From Deltaproteobacteria bacterium (GTDB taxonomy: Bacteria; Desulfobacterota; GWC2-55-46): a stretch of DNA of 14,358 bases. How positions within the stretch are numbered: position 1 is the first letter of the stretch; each line of letters begins with the position of its first letter. The stretch covers positions 1 through 14,358 of the forward strand of contig JACREV010000138.1 of NCBI GenBank assembly GCA_016218095.1, read 5' to 3'. This document shows positions 8,509 to 14,358 of this stretch, piece by piece. The position numbers and the translations under genes are program-made. The notes beneath the pieces are model-generated. The model worked only from the letters and a program-made list of their open reading frames with translations. It did no database searches and had not been told where the DNA came from.

Positions 8509-8585
8509 GCCCCCGTAGCTCAGATGGATAGAGCAGCAGATTCCTAATCTGTTTGTCGGACGTTCGAATCGTCTCGGGGGCGCCA
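8509..8585 (+). tRNA. tRNA-Arg (anticodon CCT)
   Basis: A complete cloverleaf can be drawn. The acceptor stem GCCCCCG (8509-8515) pairs with CGGGGGC (8575-8581). The anticodon stem GCAGA/TCTGT encloses the loop TTCCTAA with anticodon CCT at 8543-8545. The T arm is GGACG, TTCGAAT, CGTCT, and the discriminator is G8582. The CCA end is encoded (8583-8585). It reads AGG codons, which are frequent in the surrounding genes. Confidence 0.96.
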
Positions 8586-8593
8586 GACCTGAC

Positions 8594-8622
8594 GGCCGGG
8601 GTAGCACCCGGCCTTTTTTTTT
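8594..8622 (+). terminator. Intrinsic terminator of the tRNA-Arg gene
   Basis: The 7-bp GC-only stem GGCCGGG (8594-8600) pairs with CCCGGCC (8607-8613) around the loop GTAGCA, followed by nine T residues. It begins 8 bases after the tRNA CCA end and should end that transcript. Confidence 0.92.
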
Positions 8623-8734
8623 ACTTCTTTTTAACGGCGACCTGCCAAAGGCGGCCTCGCCCGCCTTAAGCCCGATAATCTGAACTTGTCAAAAATCATA
8701 TTCCCTTATGTGCGGAGATGGTAATATCGCGCCC

Positions 8735-9187
8735 ATGAGCAAGCTTATCCCGGTCATCCTCATACTCGCCTTTCTCTTCACATGGCTCCGCCCTTTAGCG
8801 TCATCCGCGGCTCCGGGTGTGATGATATGTCCCATGTCCGTTCATGAGTGCACGCACGGGGAGTCGTGCCCCATGCACAGGAAGAAGGCCGTAGTTCCTT
8901 CAGCTCATGAAGCCCATTCAGCCCACGATGGGGCCGGGACCCATGCCGACAATAAAATAAGCCACGATTCAGAAAAACATCTCTGCGGGACGTTCTACAG
9001 GTGCGACACAGGCTCGACCCCCGAGAACGCATCGTGGAACACGATGGACCTCGCCTTTGTAAAGTCATCGCCTTTTGACCTTAATGAGTCGATAGATGAT
9101 CTGACCTTCGCCATGCCTGTTCGAGACGTCATCGCCGCAACCGCTCGCATAGACAAGCCCCCGCGGCCTTCCTCATTTCTCAAGTAG
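8735..9187 (+). CDS. Small exported Cys/His/Met-rich protein, probable metal binding
   Basis: I do not recognise a named family. The protein is 150 residues from the chosen ATG. A signal peptide or anchor covers residues 1-26. The next part is rich in metal ligands: ICPMSVHECTHGESCPMHRK (31-50) with Cys 32, 39 and 45, a His-rich stretch (H58, H61, H64, H70, H77, H82), then C84 and C90. The last 55 residues have no such bias. The pattern resembles small periplasmic proteins found beside copper or other metal-resistance genes; the function is inferred. The ATG at 8735 was preferred over 8708 because it places the signal peptide at the N-terminus; neither has a good ribosome site. A TAATAT at 8722-8727 would start transcription almost at the ATG, so a leaderless message is possible. 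The barrel gene at 9334 follows on the same strand. Confidence 0.6.
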   Translation: MSKLIPVILILAFLFTWLRPLASSAAPGVMICPMSVHECTHGESCPMHRKKAVVPSAHEAHSAHDGAGTHADNKISHDSEKHLCGTFYRCDTGSTPENASWNTMDLAFVKSSPFDLNESIDDLTFAMPVRDVIAATARIDKPPRPSSFLK

Positions 9188-9190
9188 TCG

Positions 9191-9333
9191 GAAATGGTTT
9201 CTTTCAAGGCCCGATAGGCAAGACCTTGCCTCTTAAGGAGGTGCGCCTTTTTCGCGGTCTCGGTGCGTCTTTCCGCAAACCTGCGGGGGGCAGAGCCTAT
9301 GGCATTTCAAAAAACATACTGGAGGGTCCTAAA
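9191..9333 (+). promoter_or_regulatory. Structured leader before the outer-membrane barrel gene
   Basis: This 143-base gap has no credible gene. It holds AGGCAA/TTGCCT (9216-9221 with 9226-9231), an overlapping and mutually exclusive CCTCT/GGAGG hairpin (9229-9233 with 9237-9241), and CCGCA/TGCGG (9273-9277 with 9282-9286, AACC loop). The ribosome site GGAGGG is at 9321-9326. No known riboswitch consensus was recognised. Confidence 0.3.
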
Positions 9334-10317
9334 TTGAAGCTAAAAAACATCATCCGGTTTTCACCGGTCCTGCTTGCGTCTTTTTTCGCCTTCTCGTTTT
9401 CTGTACCCGCGTACTCCTGCGATTACTGCCTCCTGTCACAGGGGATATCTCCTCTCGAAACGGTCAAAGGGACCGGCGTGCGCGTAACCGAGCGCTATTC
9501 GTCTCTCGACAGCGTATACAAGGGGACAAATGAAATCGAAAACCCAGGGGCAAAAGAGGAATACTTTACAACTGAGTTTTCAGGCTTTTTTGGCATCACC
9601 GATGACCTCGTGCTTATTGCGAACCTCCCTTACAAAAAGACGAGACTCGACGGCCACCTGCATGTGCATTCAGACGGCGAGGCAGAGGCCCATCCCGACA
9701 AGGGAGAAGAGACGGGCCTCGGAGACGTCTCTCTGCTGGCGAGATATACGTTCTACAGGGGCCATTCGCTCGAGATGACGAACACGATAGCAGGTGTTTG
9801 GGGCGTGAAGCTCCCGACGGGCAAGACCGACGGCAGGACAGAGGACGGGGCCGACTTTCTCGACGCCCATCTTCAGCTCGGCACAGGCTCGACCGATCTC
9901 CTCGTCGGTCTCTCATTCAGCCACGCCCATGAAAGGGGCAGTCTGTCAGGCAACGTCCTCGCCGCGATAACAGGGGACGGCGAGGCCGGCGATATCGACC
10001 ACAGGTTCGGCAACACGCTGAACTACGACCTTACCGGCAAATACAGGGTCTACCCCTCTTCCGTTTCACCCGCCGGACAACAGTACTTTGTCGCGCTCGG
10101 CCTTAACGGCGAGGTCATGGACAGGGAGGTCGAGGGAGGCGGAGAAGTTGATGATTCCGGAGGGCACAAACTCTATCTGACCCCCGGGGTCCAGGCCGTG
10201 ATCGGAGAGCACCTTACGATAGAGGCCTCGTATCACCACCCGGTCTACATAAACGTAAACGGGACTCAGATAGTCGAGGACAGGAAGATCACAGGGGGGA
10301 TCTCCTATATATTCTAA
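9334..10317 (+). CDS. Outer-membrane beta-barrel protein, transporter/phenol-degradation MetA-like
   Basis: This is a 327-residue protein from the TTG start at 9334. The start is chosen because GGAGGG lies 7 bases upstream and the protein then begins with a clean signal peptide (1-28, ending PAYS). The frame stays open further upstream, but that stretch codes for no signal and looks non-coding. The mature N-terminus is CDYCLLSQG (29-37), a CxxC exactly at the predicted cleavage point. The rest alternates short strands and turns and ends SYIF, as in outer-membrane barrels. The layout resembles the family annotated as MetA-pathway of phenol degradation or simply transporter. A His-rich loop HLHVHSDGEAEAH (108-120) could bind metal. 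With the preceding Cys/His-rich protein it suggests metal handling at the envelope. A strong terminator follows. Confidence 0.65.
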   Translation: MKLKNIIRFSPVLLASFFAFSFSVPAYSCDYCLLSQGISPLETVKGTGVRVTERYSSLDSVYKGTNEIENPGAKEEYFTTEFSGFFGITDDLVLIANLPYKKTRLDGHLHVHSDGEAEAHPDKGEETGLGDVSLLARYTFYRGHSLEMTNTIAGVWGVKLPTGKTDGRTEDGADFLDAHLQLGTGSTDLLVGLSFSHAHERGSLSGNVLAAITGDGEAGDIDHRFGNTLNYDLTGKYRVYPSSVSPAGQQYFVALGLNGEVMDREVEGGGEVDDSGGHKLYLTPGVQAVIGEHLTIEASYHHPVYINVNGTQIVEDRKITGGISYIF

Positions 10318-10324
10318 ACTAAAA

Positions 10325-10355
10325 GGGGCCGGGCAAAAAGCCCGGCCCCTTTTTT
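10325..10355 (+). terminator. Strong intrinsic terminator after the barrel gene
   Basis: The 10-bp stem GGGGCCGGGC (10325-10334) pairs perfectly with GCCCGGCCCC (10340-10349) across an AAAAA loop and is followed by six T residues. It starts 8 bases after the stop codon. It lies only 14 bases before the next ATG, so the thioredoxin gene is expressed by read-through or from a promoter not seen. Confidence 0.95.
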
Positions 10356-10368
10356 GCGGAGAGGCGCT

Positions 10369-10896
10369 ATGAAATACCTTTTTCCTGGACTACTGTCGAT
10401 ATTCCTCTTCGCGACCTGTTCTTACGGGGTCGACAGCGCCCATCTCAAGGCCGCCGGCGTACAGGAGATGAGCCAATCCGCCCCGGACTTCACCTTAAAA
10501 GGGCCCGGAGGAAAAACTGTAAATCTACGGGAGCTTAAGGGAAAGGTCGTAATGCTCCACTTCTGGGCGACGTGGTGCAAGCCGTGCAAGGATGAATTCC
10601 CGCTCCTCGAGAGAGTTTACGAGGGGTTCAAGGGCAGGGGCTTTGCGCTGTTGACTATAGCGATAGACCCCGATGAGACCCGCGAAGGAATAAACTCGTT
10701 TGCAAAGGGGCTTGGAGGGAATTTTCCGGTCTATCTGGCTTCTGAAGGGGACGTGCCGGACAAATACTGGGCATGGGGGGTCCCTTCCACCTATTTCATA
10801 GACAAAGGCGGGAATATCATCGGAAAGGCAATAGGGCCGAGGGACTGGGGCTCTCCTGGCGTTGAAGACCTTATTGAAGCCTTGTTGCGGGAGTAG
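10369..10896 (+). CDS. TlpA/ResA-like thioredoxin-fold protein
   Basis: This 175-residue exported protein has an N-terminal hydrophobic signal (1-20) and then a TlpA-like fold: APDFTLKGPGGK (38-49), the active site WATWCKPC with C70 and C73, and the cis-Pro segment WGVPSTYFID. Such periplasmic proteins reduce disulfides, often for cytochrome c maturation or for copper-binding partners. Cys17 in FATC is close to a lipobox, but Thr at -1 is atypical, so lipidation is doubtful. The ATG at 10369 is preceded by GGAGAGG (10358-10364); an in-frame TTG at 10354 falls inside the terminator and was rejected. The tetrahaem cytochrome gene follows 90 bases downstream, which fits a thiol-redox role in haem attachment, though this link is inferred. 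Confidence 0.88.
   Translation: MKYLFPGLLSIFLFATCSYGVDSAHLKAAGVQEMSQSAPDFTLKGPGGKTVNLRELKGKVVMLHFWATWCKPCKDEFPLLERVYEGFKGRGFALLTIAIDPDETREGINSFAKGLGGNFPVYLASEGDVPDKYWAWGVPSTYFIDKGGNIIGKAIGPRDWGSPGVEDLIEALLRE
10632..10639 (+). other. KOPS-like motif GGGCAGGG
   Basis: This is a plus-strand match to GGGNAGGG inside the thioredoxin gene. It is the match nearest to the dif-like site on the left side (about 2.6 kb) and points towards it. Confidence 0.4.
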
Positions 10897-10931
10897 TAAG
10901 ACCCCTATCGCGCCTCCTCAAGCCACCCTCC

Positions 10932-10960
10932 TTGTTAAGTCCCCTGTTCTCTGATATAAA
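10932..10960 (+). promoter_or_regulatory. Sigma70-type promoter of the tetrahaem cytochrome gene
   Basis: The -35 TTGTTA (10932-10937) and the -10 TATAAA (10955-10960) are separated by exactly 17 bases and lie 26 bases before the ATG at 10987. No terminator is seen between the thioredoxin and cytochrome genes, so both read-through and this promoter may serve the cytochrome gene. Confidence 0.6.
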
Positions 10961-10986
10961 TTGAGTGGAACTCCTTACCGTACCGT

Positions 10987-11547
10987 ATGAAAAAGGCCCC
11001 TTCCACATACGCCAGGAATATATTGATATTTGTGCCCCTCCTGCTCCTCGTCCTCTCATGGCTCTATGCGGGAACCGAGGAGTACTTCAGCTCGACAAAG
11101 TTCTGTGTCTCCTGCCACTCCATGACCTATCCTGAAAGGGAATTGAGGGCCTCGACACACTTCGGCCCGCTCGGTTTCTCGCCCGAGTGCGGGGATTGCC
11201 ACCTGCCGCCGGGGTTTTTCGAGAGGGCAACGACCCACGCCATCGACGGCGCAAAAGACATGGTGAGCAATTTCAGATACAATATCAGGAGCGAGGAGGA
11301 GTTCGACAAGCACCGCGCAGAGTTCGCGCACAAGGCCAGGGTCAGGCTCAAAAAATGGGACAGCTCTCCCTGCAGGACCTGCCACAGGAACCCGGTCCCG
11401 AGAAACGATTGGGCCCGCCCCTTCCACGAGGAGATGAGGGGAGGCAAAAAGACCTGCATAGACTGTCATCAGAACATCTTCCATAAGAAGGTCCCGGAAG
11501 AAGACCTGGAGAGGGGGATCGCTGAGGGCAGGATAGTGGAGAGGTGA
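10987..11547 (+). CDS. NapC/NirT-family tetrahaem cytochrome c
   Basis: This 186-residue protein has one N-terminal membrane anchor (about 11-28) and a periplasmic domain with four CxxCH haem sites: CVSCH (40-44), CGDCH (68-72), CRTCH (129-133) and CIDCH (157-161). The first is followed directly by SM, the CxxCHSM form typical of NapC/NrfH quinol dehydrogenases, where that Met can ligate haem 1. The family oxidises membrane quinol and passes electrons to periplasmic reductases such as nitrate, nitrite or TMAO reductases. No partner reductase gene is next to it here, so its electron acceptor is unknown. The ATG has only a weak ribosome site. Its length is near that of NapC/NrfH. The family is secure; the physiological partner is not. 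Confidence 0.92.
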   Translation: MKKAPSTYARNILIFVPLLLLVLSWLYAGTEEYFSSTKFCVSCHSMTYPERELRASTHFGPLGFSPECGDCHLPPGFFERATTHAIDGAKDMVSNFRYNIRSEEEFDKHRAEFAHKARVRLKKWDSSPCRTCHRNPVPRNDWARPFHEEMRGGKKTCIDCHQNIFHKKVPEEDLERGIAEGRIVER

Positions 11548-11621
11548 GCTTCAGGTAATTAAAATGGTTGTAAATTGAATTGTTACAGGATGAACTTGAC
11601 AAAAATTATCAGGGAGGCGTC

Positions 11622-11855
11622 ATGTCAGTCGAGGCCTATGTATTCATAGAATGCGAGCACGCAAAATCAAGGGAGGTCCTTGAGCACCTCCTTAAGATAG
11701 CGGGCGTCAAGGACGCGAAGATCGTGACCGGCCCCTACGACCTCATAGCCCTGGTGCAGGCGTCAAACTTCAAAATATTGGGGGATGTTGTGATAAGCAG
11801 GATACAGGCGGTGAACCACGTGAAGCGGACGCTTACGAACGTGATCATAGAGTAG
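11622..11855 (+). CDS. Stand-alone RAM-domain protein (Lrp/AsnC ligand-binding domain)
   Basis: This 77-residue protein consists of a single alpha/beta domain. It resembles the C-terminal RAM domain of Lrp/AsnC regulators: strand AYVFIECE, a helix, a strand with the typical TGPYDLIALVQA segment (about 36-47), and a final strand VKRTLTNVIIE. There is no helix-turn-helix, so it cannot bind DNA as Lrp does. Stand-alone RAM proteins form oligomers that bind amino acids or similar small molecules and may modulate full-length Lrp proteins. The ATG at 11622 has GGGAGG 4 bases upstream and is preferred over an in-frame TTG at 11580. Its 3' end faces the convergent HDOD gene with 44 bases between; no clear terminator was found there. 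Confidence 0.85.
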   Translation: MSVEAYVFIECEHAKSREVLEHLLKIAGVKDAKIVTGPYDLIALVQASNFKILGDVVISRIQAVNHVKRTLTNVIIE

Positions 11856-11899
11856 GGCGGGGGGACTTAAGGTCTTTCTTGAAGCCGTCAGGCCCTCTT

Positions 11900-12757
11900 C
11901 TAGTATTCAAAGTACCCTTCGAGCTGTACGCTCATCTTTTTTACGGTATCTTTCACATCGTCCAGGACGGCATGGTCGACATTGGCGGCCCGGAGTATAT
12001 CCGAGTGCCTGGGTGAGATTATGGTGAACTGCCCGGAGCAGTCGTTACCTTCCGATATTACCAGGTCCGCGAGATATACCATCGGGACGAGGCATGAAGG
12101 CTTGCCTGTCTTTACAGAGGAGAGGTAGATCTCCGGGTTGTGGTGGAACCTTATCGAATTTACGCAACTCTCGGGTAGTTTGCACCTGTCTGCGAACCAT
12201 GAGCCCGCCTCGGGGTGCGCGGCGCCGAACGTCTCCTCCTCGACGGAAAGGAGGCTATGTACGTCGCACCCTATTACTTCCAGGTACTGCCTTCCGAATA
12301 TCTGATAGAGTATCGGCCTTCCTATGTCGTGGAGGAGTCCGGCGAGAAATGCGCTGTCCCTGCTGACGCACCCGGTCTTTTCCGCGAGGAGGACGGAGCC
12401 CATCGCCACCTCGAAGGAATGCCTCCAGAGGGAGACTATGTGGGGGCGTTTTTCCCTGTCAAAGACATCAAAGACCGCGGTCGAGATAGCTAGCCCCTTT
12501 ACCATCTCGAAGCCGAGGACGAGTATCGCCTGTGAGATGGAATTTATCTTTCTCGGGAAGCCGTAATATACGGAGTTGGAGATACCTACGACCCTCGCGG
12601 CTATCGACTGGTCGTGCTCGATCACACGCTCGAGCTCGCTGACGGAGGAGTTGGAGTCCTCTGTTACTTCCATTATCTTCTTTAAAATCGAAGGGATAGT
12701 GGAGATCTTTATGATCTCGTATATCCTGCTCAATAGTTCTTCTCTTTTAGTGCTCAT
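11900..12757 (-). CDS. HDOD-domain signalling protein
   Basis: This is a 285-residue cytoplasmic protein made almost entirely of an HDOD domain (about 12-210), an HD-related output domain common in signalling proteins of deltaproteobacteria and relatives. Visible landmarks are the TIPSILKKIMEV opening (20-31), WRHSFEVA (111-118), LLHDIGR (141-147), FGAAHPEAG (177-185) and FHHNP (204-208). H113, H143, D144, H181 and H205/H206 correspond to HD-type metal-ligand positions, so metal binding is plausible; most HDOD proteins have no shown phosphodiesterase activity. There is no fused receiver, GGDEF or kinase domain. The start follows a weak ribosome site. It is transcribed away from the dif-like region and convergent with the RAM gene. 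The specific pathway is unknown. Confidence 0.88.
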   Translation of the reverse strand: MSTKREELLSRIYEIIKISTIPSILKKIMEVTEDSNSSVSELERVIEHDQSIAARVVGISNSVYYGFPRKINSISQAILVLGFEMVKGLAISTAVFDVFDREKRPHIVSLWRHSFEVAMGSVLLAEKTGCVSRDSAFLAGLLHDIGRPILYQIFGRQYLEVIGCDVHSLLSVEEETFGAAHPEAGSWFADRCKLPESCVNSIRFHHNPEIYLSSVKTGKPSCLVPMVYLADLVISEGNDCSGQFTIISPRHSDILRAANVDHAVLDDVKDTVKKMSVQLEGYFEY

Positions 12758-12782
12758 CGCCGGCCCCGAACCAGATATTTGG

Positions 12783-12811
12783 ATAATCTTATATCGACAT
12801 AAACGCGTAAA
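12783..12811 (-). promoter_or_regulatory. Weak candidate promoter of the HDOD gene
   Basis: On the minus strand TTTACG (12811-12806) and GATTAT (12788-12783) are spaced by 17 bases. The start point would be about 20 bases before the ATG. Both hexamers are imperfect, so this is a tentative call. Confidence 0.3.
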
Positions 12812-12821
12812 ACTTTATGGT

Positions 12822-12835
12822 TTTTGTGAACAAAA
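12822..12835. repeat. Perfect 14-bp inverted repeat upstream of the HDOD promoter
   Basis: TTTTGT, GA, ACAAAA is a perfect 6+2+6 palindrome, 11 bases upstream of the proposed -35 element. The position would suit an activator site; no specific regulator is recognised. Confidence 0.35.
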
Positions 12836-13150
12836 GGGACAAGGCCGGTACGCCTGTATATGGCGCGGGTGAGTCGGTCCTACTACGCGGTCTTGATCGA
12901 TGTCATCAGATACGTGCCGCGACGGGCCGGGAAAACCTCAGGTGTTTTTTTATTTGATATTTCAATCTGTTACGCTGGCAAGGCCAGAGTTTCCCCAAGA
13001 AGTAATATAACTTGCCGTCAAACATACCGCCGGATATTAAAAATACATCGAGCATATTACTATACAAAACATAAGTGCAAAAATTGTAATAATGTATTTT
13101 ATAAATAGGGCGCTAAAAAGGTGTATTCTTAATAATTAATTGCAGGTTTT

Positions 13151-13167
13151 TTCAGAACCGATCTGAA
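13151..13167. repeat. 17-bp inverted repeat beside dif
   Basis: TTCAGA, ACCGA, TCTGAA forms a perfect 6-bp stem with a 5-base loop, 31 bases left of the dif-like site. The T-run lies before it on the plus strand, so it is not an intrinsic terminator in either direction. It could be a protein site. Confidence 0.35.
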
Positions 13168-13198
13168 GTAAGCGCCACGTCATCAAGCACCCGAATAA

Positions 13199-13226
13199 AT
13201 GTCGCATAATGGATATTATGTCAAAT
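13199..13226 (+). other. dif: Chromosome dimer resolution site dif (candidate)
   Basis: This is a 28-bp site with 11-6-11 architecture: left arm ATGTCGCATAA, centre TGGATA, right arm TTATGTCAAAT. Compared by eye with the E. coli dif site from memory, 22 of 28 positions agree without gaps: 7 of 11 in the XerC-side arm, 5 of 6 in the centre and 10 of 11 in the XerD-side arm. The inner parts of the arms form the inverted repeat CATAAT/ATTATG (13205-13210 with 13215-13220). It is intergenic and starts the gap just beyond the 3' end of xerD (13295). XerC/XerD recombine such sites to resolve chromosome dimers at division under FtsK control. Nearby GGGNAGGG motifs all point to it. This is sequence-based; recombination is not shown. 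Confidence 0.85.
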
Positions 13227-13294
13227 TACACCGGGAGGAATAGGCGCGTCTATGGATCCGTTTCTACAGCCGGTTCAGGCTCGGAAATGGCCCC

Positions 13295-14188
<894 letters not shown>

Positions 14189-14191
14189 GCC

Positions 14192-14358
14192 TCAACCCTT
14201 CCCCCCGTCCTGCCTCTCGGTGAGGGCCTTGTGTAGGAGGTCGGCCATCTCCTTCAGCCGCTCCTTGTAGAATATCTTCTGCCCGAAGATGTCCTTGACG
14301 TAGAAGATGTCCGCGGCGTCGTCGCCCTTGGTCGATATCTTGGCGATGTAGATATACA
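14192..14358 (-). CDS. glnD: [Protein-PII] uridylyltransferase GlnD, C-terminal end (partial)
   Basis: Only the last 54 codons are inside the window; the gene continues beyond base 14358. The frame ends at TGA (14194-14192) and reads IAKISTKGDDAADIFYVKDIFGQKI and onwards, written here as two pieces: IAKISTKGDD, then AADIFYVKDIFGQK. This is the characteristic second ACT domain at the C-terminus of GlnD. GlnD uridylylates and deuridylylates PII proteins in response to glutamine, which binds the ACT region. The xerD start follows 3 bases after the stop, and the ribosome site for xerD lies within the last glnD codons. The fragment is short, so the call rests on the ACT signature and the terminal position. 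Confidence 0.8.
   Translation of the reverse strand, partial: YIYIAKISTKGDDAADIFYVKDIFGQKIFYKERLKEMADLLHKALTERQDGGKG
14196..14203 (-). other. KOPS-like motif GGGAAGGG (minus strand)
   Basis: This is the only GGGNAGGG match to the right of the dif-like site. It is on the minus strand and so also points towards dif. It lies at the end of glnD and overlaps the xerD ribosome-binding region, which alone could explain the purine run. Confidence 0.4.

Larger units (their letters stand above)
12758..13294. other. 537-base gene-free region holding the dif-like site
   Basis: No convincing gene is present. The half next to the HDOD start (to about 12940) is of ordinary composition; about 12940-13230 is markedly AT-rich compared with its flanks. 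It contains a weak HDOD promoter, two short palindromes and the dif-like site. A CTGGC/GCCAG hairpin (12975-12979 with 12983-12987) has no T-run after it on either strand. An 82-codon frame at 12860-13108 lacks a ribosome site and was not accepted. Confidence 0.6.

Noticed and set aside
8509..8622. tRNA-Arg as an integration site for a mobile element
   Set aside because: No repeat of the tRNA 3' end was found downstream and no phage-type integrase is present; the only recombinase gene is housekeeping xerD about 5 kb away.
9226..9333. Upstream extension of the barrel protein from a TTG at 9226
   Set aside because: It would put 36 charged residues before the signal peptide; the TTG at 9334 has a well-spaced GGAGGG and a signal peptide starting at once.
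9191..9333. Known riboswitch (c-di-GMP-I, cobalamin or fluoride) in the leader
   Set aside because: Partial strings such as GCAAACC were seen, but the conserved cores of these classes are not present in the right order.
11856..11899. Bidirectional terminator between the RAM and HDOD genes
   Set aside because: No GC-rich hairpin followed by a T-run on either strand could be drawn in the 44 bases.
12932..12953. Terminator-like AAAACCTCAGGTG followed by seven T residues
   Set aside because: The stem is short and bulged with a tiny loop, and there is no gene or convincing promoter on the plus strand upstream of it.
12860..13108. 82-codon plus-strand reading frame ending in CKNCNNVFYK
   Set aside because: There is no ribosome site, no recognisable domain, and it spans a sharp change in base composition; it looks like an accidental frame.
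13082..13109. A second dif-like sequence with centre TGTATT
   Set aside because: Only about 15 of 28 positions match E. coli dif, and the matches are A/T positions in an AT-rich tract; the GCGC part of the left arm is missing. Chance resemblance is likely.

Overview
This window looks like chromosomal DNA from a Gram-negative bacterium with a fairly GC-rich genome. It encodes an outer-membrane polysaccharide exporter, a Wzi-type outer-membrane protein, a second outer-membrane-type beta-barrel protein and a periplasmic multihaem cytochrome. AGG (Arg) and ATA (Ile) codons are frequent. The gene mix would suit a deltaproteobacterial/Desulfobacterota or Nitrospirota-like lineage, but the sequence alone does not settle the taxon.

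Layout. (1) 1-8355, plus strand: the end of a surface-polysaccharide (capsule/O-antigen) operon. In order it encodes a WbpL/WecA-type polyprenyl-phosphate sugar-1-phosphate transferase (5' truncated by the window), a membrane-bound WbpM/CapD-type nucleotide-sugar 4,6-dehydratase, a Wzz chain-length regulator, a 905-residue Wza-like exporter with about seven SLBB repeats, and a Wzi-family outer-membrane protein. Together these would start the repeat unit on lipid carrier, supply a deoxysugar precursor, set chain length, export the polymer and attach or assemble it. (2) 8393-8622: a tRNA-Arg(CCU) unit with its own promoter and an intrinsic terminator. The promoter has a 20-bp spacer filled by a perfect inverted repeat. 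(3) 8735-11547, plus strand: envelope metal/redox genes. These are a Cys/His/Met-rich exported protein, an outer-membrane beta-barrel with an N-terminal CxxC, a strong terminator, a TlpA-like thioredoxin, and a NapC/NirT-type tetrahaem cytochrome with its own promoter. (4) 11622-12757: a stand-alone RAM (Lrp/AsnC ligand-binding) protein, then a convergent HDOD signalling protein. (5) 12758-13294: a 537-base gene-free region, partly AT-rich. (6) 13295-14358, minus strand: xerD, directly after the end of glnD (PII uridylyltransferase).

The most notable observation is in region 5. At 13199-13226 there is a 28-bp sequence with the 11-6-11 architecture of a chromosomal dif site. By eye it matches the remembered E. 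coli dif at 22 of 28 positions. It lies 68 bp from the end of a gene for a XerD with all six catalytic residues. GGGNAGGG (E. coli KOPS) motifs in the window are perfectly polarised: six on the plus strand and none on the minus strand to the left of dif, one on the minus strand and none on the plus strand to the right. All therefore point at dif. This suggests the window spans the replication terminus/dimer-resolution locus, with the recombinase gene beside its own target.
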